From the NCBI GenBank assembly GCA_934476025.1, contig CAKSNI010000073.1, positions 1-6,020 on the forward strand: DNA of 6,020 nt, written 5' to 3'. The notes beneath the pieces were generated by a model. The model was given only the letters and a program-made list of their open reading frames with translations, was not told the origin of the DNA and did no database searches. Of the stretch, positions 1 to 4,406 are shown in pieces; the stretch's first letter is position 1, and the number at the start of each line of letters is the position of its first letter. A program made the position numbers and the translations under genes. The stretch comes from an uncultured Eubacteriales bacterium (GTDB lineage Bacteria > Bacillota > Clostridia > Oscillospirales > Acutalibacteraceae).

Positions 1-1492
1 AAAACGGAACCCGGAGTTCCAGCGAATTGGCCATGGATGTTTTGTCCGCTTTTAAAAGAATATCCCCCATCAGCCACATATGAATATCCAGGTATTGCAT
101 TTTGGTGACGGTATCTTTGTCCTGAACTTCGTCATAGAACTTCTTGCAAAGCAATTGCGGAGCGCAGGCGTTTTTGGCTGCTGCGCTGTTCAGAAGAGCA
201 TCCCGCTCTTTTTTGGAAAAGATATTGGCGTTGCCGATAAAGCGTTCCTCAATGGTTTGCCCCCGACGGATCAGATAGTTGATGCCGTGCTTTTTCGGAA
301 GATGCATACAGATTTTGGAAATCAATCGGCGCAGACCAAAGGGAAGTTTGTCATAAGCCGTCAGGGTCAGCGGTTCCTCGTAAATCCGGTAACCGCCGAA
401 CAGTTCGTCGGCCCCTTCGCCGGACATAACAACCTTGACATACTGACTGGCAAGATTGGAAACAAAATAGAGGGCGATGGCAGCCGGATCAGCCAGCGGT
501 TCGTCCATATAGTATTGGATTTCGGGGAAGGTGTCCCAATATTCCTGAGGGGTGATGATTTTGCTGATGTTTTCCACCCCGATGGTATCGGCGAACTTTT
601 TGGCATAATGAATTTCGTTGTAACGGTCGCCGTCCGGGCTTTCAAAACCAACGGTGAAGGTTTTGTCTACCTTGGCCGCCTCGGCGATATAGCTGGAATC
701 AATGCCGCTGGACAAAAAGGAACCGACCTCTACATCGGCGCTGAGTTTGTGGGCGGCAACCGATTCCCGTACCGTCTGATCGACCTTTTCGGCATAATAA
801 TCCAGAACGCCGTCTTCGGGGGTGAAGTTCGGCCGGAAATAACGCTTTTTGGTCAGTTTTCCGTCACGGTAGGAAAAGAAATGCGCCGGGGGCAACTTAT
901 ACACATTTTTGAAAAAGGTTTCCTCGCAGGGTGAATATTGGAAGGAAAGAAAATGCCCAAGAGCTTCTTCATTGAGTTCCTTTTTGAAATGCGGATGCAG
1001 CAAAAACGATTTGATTTCGGAACCGAAAAGAAAACTGTCCCCCATAAAGGTGTAGTAAAAAGGCTTGATGCCGAACATATCCCGGGCCCCGAAGAGGGAA
1101 CCGTCTTTGCGGTTATACAAAACAAAGGCGAACATTCCTCTTAAGCGGGGAACCAGTTCTTCCCCCCATTCTTCATACCCGTGAAGCAGAACTTCGGTAT
1201 CGGAATGGCTGGTGGAAAAGGTATGACCGGCTTTTAACAGTTCTTCCCGCAATTCGGCGTGATTATAGATTTCTCCGTTGAATACAACTACCAGGCTGCG
1301 GTCTTCGTTGAACATCGGCTGATTGCCGTCGGCCAAATCCACGATGCTGAGCCGGCGGAACCCGAGCGCTATCTGATCATCAACATATCGGCCGGCACTG
1401 TCCGGCCCGCGGTGGGCGATGCGGTCCATCATGGAGGATAGCAGAGAACCGTCGTCCCCGATTGCATTGGTAAAACCGACAAATCCACACAT
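1..1492 (-). CDS. asnB: Asparagine synthase (glutamine-hydrolysing), C-terminus cut by window edge
   Basis: This cytoplasmic enzyme converts aspartate to asparagine, using ATP and ammonia released from glutamine. The frame is open from ATG at 1492 to the left edge, giving 497 residues. Cys2 directly after the start is the class-II amidotransferase nucleophile. HRGPDS is at 28-32, FRRLSIVDL at 45-53 and NGEIYN at 72-77. The synthetase half has the ATP-pyrophosphatase loop FLSSGIDSS at 259-267, where Ser replaces the first Gly of the more usual SGGxDSS, then SGEGADELFGGY at 357-368 and DKTSMANSLELRVPF at 483-497. From memory the family runs to about 600 residues, so roughly 100 C-terminal residues lie outside the window. 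The start is supported by AAGGAAG nine bases upstream and by the need for Cys2. It is the last visible gene of a minus-strand operon, 34 bases after the Gx-transporter gene. Identification is secure; calling it asnB rather than a related synthase is by motif content. Confidence 0.96.
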   Translation of the reverse strand, partial: MCGFVGFTNAIGDDGSLLSSMMDRIAHRGPDSAGRYVDDQIALGFRRLSIVDLADGNQPMFNEDRSLVVVFNGEIYNHAELREELLKAGHTFSTSHSDTEVLLHGYEEWGEELVPRLRGMFAFVLYNRKDGSLFGARDMFGIKPFYYTFMGDSFLFGSEIKSFLLHPHFKKELNEEALGHFLSFQYSPCEETFFKNVYKLPPAHFFSYRDGKLTKKRYFRPNFTPEDGVLDYYAEKVDQTVRESVAAHKLSADVEVGSFLSSGIDSSYIAEAAKVDKTFTVGFESPDGDRYNEIHYAKKFADTIGVENISKIITPQEYWDTFPEIQYYMDEPLADPAAIALYFVSNLASQYVKVVMSGEGADELFGGYRIYEEPLTLTAYDKLPFGLRRLISKICMHLPKKHGINYLIRRGQTIEERFIGNANIFSKKERDALLNSAAAKNACAPQLLCKKFYDEVQDKDTVTKMQYLDIHMWLMGDILLKADKTSMANSLELRVPF

Positions 1493-1526
1493 ATTGGTTC
1501 ACTTCCTTATGATCTCTGAGAATGCT

Positions 1527-2030
1527 TCATTTTACCACATCTTGAAGCAGATTACCATACTTTTTTGAAAAAACATTGCAAAGCAATCCGCACAGAAACC
1601 CAATGGCAGCTCCGGCAACGGCTAAAAACGGGAAATACCGCCACATTCCGTTGTTTCGAAAGAGCAGGGAAGCCATCGCCACCTGAGCGGCGTTGTGGGC
1701 TACAGCCGAAAGCAGACTTTTCCCGGCAGCGGTGAAAATGCGGACTTTGCGCAACAGGTACATCACCGCAAAAGAGCAAAGAGCGGCCGGAAGGGAATAG
1801 CAAAGGGAAAATACCCCCTGGAAAAGAAAAGCGCAAAGCAAAATTCGGCAGAGATTGATCGAAAGGGCAAAACCGGGACGATCGGCGAGAATCAACAGCA
1901 AAACAACGGCGTTGGAAAGGCCGAGGCGGATGCCGGGAAGAAACGGAATGATCGGAATCAGGCTTTCAAGGAATGAAAGAATCATGCAAAAGGCGACCGC
2001 GGCCGCCCCGAAAGCAACCCGCTTACTCAC
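1527..2030 (-). CDS. Gx transporter family protein (heptaprenyl diphosphate synthase component I-like), integral membrane
   Basis: This is a 167-residue, very hydrophobic protein with about five membrane segments. The signature residues are PGIRLGLSNAVVLLL near the N-terminus, with the Gx-type loop, and AHNAAQVAMASLLF in the second half. These match the family annotated as Gx transporter or Hpre_diP_synt_I; the synthase name is historical, and a substrate-binding membrane role is more likely. I start it at GTG 2030 rather than the upstream ATG at 2096. GGAGGTGG lies about five bases before the GTG, the GTG overlaps the TGA of the preceding gene (GTGA), and the extra 22 residues of the longer version are not membrane-like and fall inside the upstream gene. 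The overlap implies translational coupling with the NusG-domain-II gene. In Firmicutes these two often sit beside apbE in flavin-dependent electron-transfer loci (compare EetA/EetB), which fits the divergent apbE here. The transported substrate is unknown. Confidence 0.88.
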   Translation of the reverse strand: MSKRVAFGAAAVAFCMILSFLESLIPIIPFLPGIRLGLSNAVVLLLILADRPGFALSINLCRILLCAFLFQGVFSLCYSLPAALCSFAVMYLLRKVRIFTAAGKSLLSAVAHNAAQVAMASLLFRNNGMWRYFPFLAVAGAAIGFLCGLLCNVFSKKYGNLLQDVVK

Positions 2031-2347
2031 GCGACCACCTCCAAAACAACCCGGTTCGGCAAACAGACAACGGTTTGCCCGTTTCGGGAAATCCACCCGG
2101 TATGAACGCAGATCTGATCCCGGCAGTCGGCGCTTTCCATTCGGGCTTTCCCGTTTTGAATGACAACGGTTCCGTGGGAAAGGGGATAATAGGTGTCCTG
2201 ATCTAAAGGCAGAACCGCCACAATCTGATTGTCAACGGCTATCTGCAGTTGCCCGCCCGGCGGTCGTTGAAAAAACAGCAGGAAAAAAAGCGTGGCCGCA
2301 CCCATCCAGACGGTCAAAAGGGCAATCCAATCGCCTTTTTTCAGCAT
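2027..2347 (-). CDS. NusG domain II-containing membrane-anchored protein
   Basis: This is a 106-residue protein. One membrane segment (about residues 7-27, rich in Leu/Phe) is followed by an extracytoplasmic domain of about 75 residues. The C-terminal pattern CRDQICVHTGWIS, then GQTVVCLPNRVVLEV, has the paired cysteines and the ClPN motif of the small NusG-domain-II family. These proteins share a fold with the insert domain of NusG but are not transcription factors. AGGAGGAA lies about seven bases before ATG 2347. It is the first gene of the minus-strand operon and overlaps the Gx-transporter start by four bases. Its place opposite apbE suggests a role in the same flavin or quinone electron-transfer module at the membrane, as proposed for EetA-type proteins. 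The exact biochemical role is not established. Confidence 0.88.
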   Translation of the reverse strand: MLKKGDWIALLTVWMGAATLFFLLFFQRPPGGQLQIAVDNQIVAVLPLDQDTYYPLSHGTVVIQNGKARMESADCRDQICVHTGWISRNGQTVVCLPNRVVLEVVA

Positions 2348-2380
2348 AAGCCGTTCCTCCTTTTTTGTCCTTTTGGCTTT

Positions 2381-2409
2381 ATTGTATCACATCTTTACAA
2401 ATGCCGCAA
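2381..2409 (-). promoter_or_regulatory. Promoter of the NusG-II / Gx transporter / asnB operon
   Basis: Read on the minus strand, TTGCGG (2409-2404) and TACAAT (2386-2381) are separated by 17 bases. Transcription would start near 2374, about 27 bases before the first ATG and upstream of its AGGAGGAA site. The -35 is imperfect. The element overlaps the plus-strand apbE promoter, so the two polymerases would compete. Confidence 0.6.
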
Positions 2410-2422
2410 TATCCGCTATAAT
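2394..2422 (+). promoter_or_regulatory. Sigma-A promoter of apbE
   Basis: TTTACA (2394-2399) and a perfect TATAAT (2417-2422) are 17 bases apart. The predicted transcription start, about seven bases past the -10, falls at or next to the apbE ATG (2429). No room is left for a ribosome-binding site, so a leaderless message is implied. A second upstream promoter cannot be excluded. Confidence 0.75.
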
Positions 2423-2428
2423 GGGAAC

Positions 2429-3403
2429 ATGAAAAAGTTGTTTTGCCTTTGGCTTTGTTTGGTTCTTTTCCTGTCGGCCCTGACGGGGTGTTCTCCGCAA
2501 ATGATCCGGGTGACCGGGGTGTATTTTGATACCGTGGTGCAGATTTCCGCCGATGTTCCGTCGGATGTACTGGACGGGGCGCTGGAGTTGTGCCGGTATT
2601 ATGATGAATTGTGGGATGCCCGATCTCCAAAGAGTGATCTTTTCCGAATCAACCATTCCGATTCGCCGGTTTCGGTGCAGCCCGAAACGCTGACTCTGAT
2701 GCGGGATGCTGTGGAAGCCTGCCGAAATTCGGACGGGCGTTTTGACATTACCATGGCCTCGGTTTCGTTTCTGTATGATTTTCAGTCGGAAGAACTGCCG
2801 GAAGAAACGGCCATTTCGGATGCTCTCTCCCGGGTGGATTACCGGCGGATTCAGATCGGGGAAGATTCGGTTTGCGCCAACGGAACTTCAGTAGATTTCG
2901 GGGGCATTGCCAAAGGATATATTACCGATCGGCTGGCTTCTTACTTAAAAGAAAATGGAGCCACCCGGGCGGTGATCAACCTCGGCGGAAATGTACTGAC
3001 CTTCGGAAAGAAAGATGCCCGGGTCGGAATTGCCAAACCGTTCAGCTCCGAAATTTGCGTCACGGTGGAGCAGACCGACGGGCTTTCTCTGGTAACTTCC
3101 GGGATTTATCAGCGGTATATCGAAAAAGACGGGCGGATTTATCACCATATTCTGGATCCGAAAACCGGGTACGGCGCTGAAAATGACCTGGCTTCGGCTA
3201 CGGTGATTTCGGCCTGTTCAGAAACAGCGGATGCCCTGTCTACTACCTGTATGCTGCTGGGAAGCGGATCGGCTCTTGAAAAAATCAATTCGCTTGACGG
3301 GGTGGAATGCGTACTGATCCTGCGGGATGGGTCGGTGCGGCTCAGCAACGGGCTTACTCAAAAAGGCGGCCGGATCTTTCTTTCCCAAAAGAAAACGAAA
3401 TAG
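2429..3403 (+). CDS. apbE: FAD:protein FMN transferase, lipoprotein
   Basis: This 324-residue protein transfers FMN from FAD to a threonine or serine of exported or membrane flavoproteins, with Mg2+. The N-terminus has Lys-Lys, a hydrophobic stretch and the lipobox LTGC, so Cys21 would be lipidated and the enzyme anchored on the outer face of the membrane. Family motifs are GRFDITMASVSFLYDF at 103-118, VDFGGIAKGYITDRL at 155-169, INLGGNV at 183-189, HHILDPKTGYGA at 239-250 (the HxLDPxTG motif) and ADALSTTCMLLG at 267-278, whose Asp and Thr are expected to bind metal. Length is normal. The frame is open further upstream to 2249, but ATG 2429 gives the signal peptide and the longer version does not. 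No clear ribosome-binding site precedes it. It is divergent from the NusG-II/Gx-transporter genes and single in its unit, with a terminator right after the stop. No flavinylation target is visible in the window. Confidence 0.95.
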   Translation: MKKLFCLWLCLVLFLSALTGCSPQMIRVTGVYFDTVVQISADVPSDVLDGALELCRYYDELWDARSPKSDLFRINHSDSPVSVQPETLTLMRDAVEACRNSDGRFDITMASVSFLYDFQSEELPEETAISDALSRVDYRRIQIGEDSVCANGTSVDFGGIAKGYITDRLASYLKENGATRAVINLGGNVLTFGKKDARVGIAKPFSSEICVTVEQTDGLSLVTSGIYQRYIEKDGRIYHHILDPKTGYGAENDLASATVISACSETADALSTTCMLLGSGSALEKINSLDGVECVLILRDGSVRLSNGLTQKGGRIFLSQKKTK

Positions 3404-3429
3404 AGGAATTGGGGGCGGCCCCTCTTTTT
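3402..3429 (+). terminator. Intrinsic terminator of apbE
   Basis: AGAGG at 3402-3406, overlapping the apbE stop codon, pairs with CCTCT at 3421-3425, and an alternative inner GGGG/CCCC stem (3412-3415 with 3419-3422) is possible. A T run follows to 3429. It separates apbE from the tRNA gene. Confidence 0.75.
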
Positions 3430-3431
3430 GC

Positions 3432-3460
3432 TTGACTTTTTGCCGGAAGTGGTGTATCAT
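3432..3460 (+). promoter_or_regulatory. Promoter of the tRNA-Leu gene
   Basis: TTGACT (3432-3437) and TATCAT (3455-3460) are spaced by 17 bases. The predicted start near 3467 is only a few bases before the mature tRNA 5' end at 3470, giving a very short 5' leader for RNase P to remove. Confidence 0.8.
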
Positions 3461-3469
3461 ACAGAATAT

Positions 3470-3556
3470 GCCGCTGTGGTGGAATAGGCAGACACAAGGG
3501 ACTTAAAATCCCTCGGTAGCAATACCGTACCGGTTCAAGTCCGGTCAGCGGCACCA
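3470..3556 (+). tRNA. tRNA-Leu (anticodon UAA)
   Basis: This is a complete class-II tRNA. The acceptor stem is GCCGCTG (3470-3476) with CAGCGGC (3546-3552), followed by discriminator A at 3553 and an encoded CCA at 3554-3556. The anticodon stem AGGGA/TCCCT encloses the loop CTTAAAA, giving anticodon TAA, which reads UUA and UUG. The long variable arm CGGTAGCAATACCG is typical of leucine, and the T arm GGTTCAAGTCC is intact. It has its own promoter and terminator, so it is a single-tRNA unit. The DNA directly downstream is mobile-element debris and accessory genes. Confidence 0.97.
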
Positions 3557-3557
3557 T

Positions 3558-3603
3558 ATCGAGTGTTCATAAGGGATTTGACTTTATGAATACTCGATTT
3601 TTT
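3558..3603 (+). terminator. Intrinsic terminator after tRNA-Leu
   Basis: A near-perfect 15-pair stem joins ATCGAGTGTTCATAA (3558-3572) and TTATGAATACTCGAT (3584-3598) with one G-U pair. The loop is about 11 bases and six Ts follow to 3603. The stem begins two bases after the tRNA CCA. Confidence 0.9.
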
Positions 3604-3628
3604 ATGTCTTGGCACATTGATTGTGTAG

Positions 3629-3654
3629 GAGCAGGTGTTGAAGCCTGCTCTTTT
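3629..3654 (+). terminator. Possible terminator hairpin in the mobile-element scar
   Basis: GAGCAGG (3629-3635) and CCTGCTC (3644-3650) form a 7-bp stem with an 8-base loop, followed by TTTT. On the minus strand it lies immediately after the stop of the recombinase tail but lacks a T run in that direction. It may once have insulated the element from reading out of the tRNA unit. Confidence 0.4.
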
Positions 3655-3655
3655 G

Positions 3656-3897
3656 TTATGCCGTTTTCGGCTCGGTCAAATACTTGGTCGCGACACCTTT
3701 TGTGTATCGGCGACGATATTCGGTCTGTGAGATACTTCGGGTATCTCCCCATATCCGACAAAGCAATAATAGATAACGATTCTCTGCGTTCGTTTCTTAC
3801 CTTTGCCTTCCGTTTCATACTTGTGGGACAGGTACGCTGTTCAAGCAATTGTCCGAGATCGACCCAGCCTGCAGCGAACGTATGGAAAGCGTCGTTT
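3656..3897 (-). pseudogene. Frameshifted C-terminal remnant of a large serine recombinase (TnpX-like)
   Basis: Reading the minus strand across frames recovers one continuous recombinase-like tail. GNDAFHTFAAGWVDLGQLL, ending near 3845, is in one frame. YLSHKYETEGKGKKRTQR then leads into IVIYYCFVGYGEIPEV (about 3840-3735) in a second frame, and after an A run near 3700 KGVATKYLTEPKTA and a stop at 3656 follow in a third. The pattern TQ-x-I-x-I-Y-Y-x-F-V-G resembles the extreme C-terminus of large serine recombinases of integrative elements (DUF4368-type ends). The catalytic serine domain is absent, so the piece is dead. The family match is from memory of conserved patterns and rests on a short stretch. 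The frame changes near 3843 and 3700 are visible; sequencing error could explain one but hardly both. Confidence 0.5.
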
Positions 3898-3900
3898 CCG

Positions 3901-4038
3901 CTACCGGGAAATGAGCTGCACGCATTTCGTTTCTTCGCCGTCATCCAGCAGCAGACAGTTTCCCTTATAGCAATTACAGCAAGCTTTGCGCACAAGGGCG
4001 TTGATTTTTGTCCGCTGCTTCGGTGTGATTTTGAGCAT
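3901..4038 (-). pseudogene. Truncated cysteine-rich VLP domain protein (integrative-element gene)
   Basis: A 45-residue frame starts at ATG 4038 with AAGGAGGAA seven bases upstream and ends at TAG 3901. It begins MLKITPKQRTKINALVRKAC and continues with CNCYKGNCLLLDDGE and CVQLIS. The order T/P-K-Q-R, I-N-x-L-V-R-K, then closely spaced cysteines, N-C-L-L-L-D-D-G and C-x-Q-L-I-S matches the start of the Cys-rich VLP family, small putative zinc-binding proteins carried by conjugative and mobilisable elements of Firmicutes. Relatives are about twice this length or more and continue with further cysteine pairs that are missing here. Homology stops at QLIS, where the sequence passes into recombinase-tail DNA, as a deletion would leave. 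The start signals are intact, so a short peptide could still be made. The family call is from pattern memory. Confidence 0.65.
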
Positions 4039-4128
4039 AGAACTTTCCTCCTTTTTCTCGTCAATTTGATAACCGTATTTGTCCCACGAAGTTCATATTG
4101 TGGGGGCAGTTAACAAACAACCATGGTA

Positions 4129-4157
4129 TTGAAAAATCGGAAAAACTGTGGTATAAT
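4129..4157 (+). promoter_or_regulatory. Strong extended -10 promoter of the surface-protein locus
   Basis: TTGAAA (4129-4134), a 17-base spacer and TATAAT (4152-4157), with TGG directly before the -10 (extended -10). The predicted start is near 4164, giving a leader of about 24 bases with AGGGGAA before ATG 4188. Between 4039 and 4128 I see no gene, only the upstream region of the decayed minus-strand gene and an imperfect CCCAC/GTGGG inverted repeat (4083-4104). Confidence 0.8.
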
Positions 4158-4187
4158 AATGCCAAGTTTTCTATAGGGGAACGGCTT

Positions 4188-4346
4188 ATGAAAAGCAAAA
4201 AATATATCATACCGGAAATAGCGGCGCAAAGTATCATTTCCGCCGCTATGATGCAGGAGCTACTGCAAATGAAAGCGCAGATGGCGCAAAACGGCGGCGA
4301 AACGCCGAAAACGGACGAAACACCGTCCGACACCACTTTGCTGTAA
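4188..4346 (+). CDS. Small protein of unknown function upstream of surface protein (52 aa)
   Basis: I do not recognise this 52-residue protein. It starts MKSKKYIIPEIAAQSI, followed by a Met/Gln/Ala-rich helical stretch with MMQELLQMKAQMAQ (residues 21-34), and ends in a Gly/Thr/Pro/Asp-rich tail (NGGETPKTDETPSDTTLL) without any signal peptide or membrane segment. The K-K-Y-x-x-P-E-I opening recalls the start of many very short Firmicutes and Bacteroidetes proteins of unknown role, some of them suspected peptide precursors; that resemblance is weak evidence. It is a real gene by context: a near-ideal promoter, AGGGGAA about eight bases before the ATG, and 60 bases to the next start with no terminator between, so it is probably co-transcribed with the secreted protein. 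There are no cysteines, so a lanthipeptide-type or sactipeptide core is unlikely. It could be a regulator, a chaperone-like partner or a fibre accessory. Confidence 0.75.
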   Translation: MKSKKYIIPEIAAQSIISAAMMQELLQMKAQMAQNGGETPKTDETPSDTTLL

Positions 4347-4406
4347 TCGCGGAAAAGCCACGTTTACATATTGTCATTGAAAAATAGGAAAAGGAGGAAA
4401 AAAACA

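Noticed and set aside
80..934. Long plus-strand open frame (284 codons)
   Set aside because: It lies entirely opposite asnB, has no ribosome-binding site or recognisable domain, and the minus strand carries full asparagine synthase motifs.
2249..2428. N-terminal extension of apbE by 60 residues
   Set aside because: It would bury the lipoprotein signal sequence, overlaps the NusG-II gene and its promoter, and has no family-like content.
3530..3556. tRNA-Leu 3' end as an attachment site with a direct-repeat partner
   Set aside because: No second copy of the tRNA 3' end is seen in the window, and the recombinase remnant looks like a serine type, which rarely targets tRNA genes. The other end could still lie beyond 6020.
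4083..4104. CCCAC/GTGGG inverted repeat upstream of the 52-residue gene
   Set aside because: Only five pairs with a 12-base loop; too weak to call an operator or riboswitch.
3586..4113. Plus-strand open frame of 175 codons over the mobile-element scar
   Set aside because: It begins inside the tRNA terminator, has no ribosome-binding site, and lies antisense to the recognisable Cys-rich-VLP head and recombinase tail.
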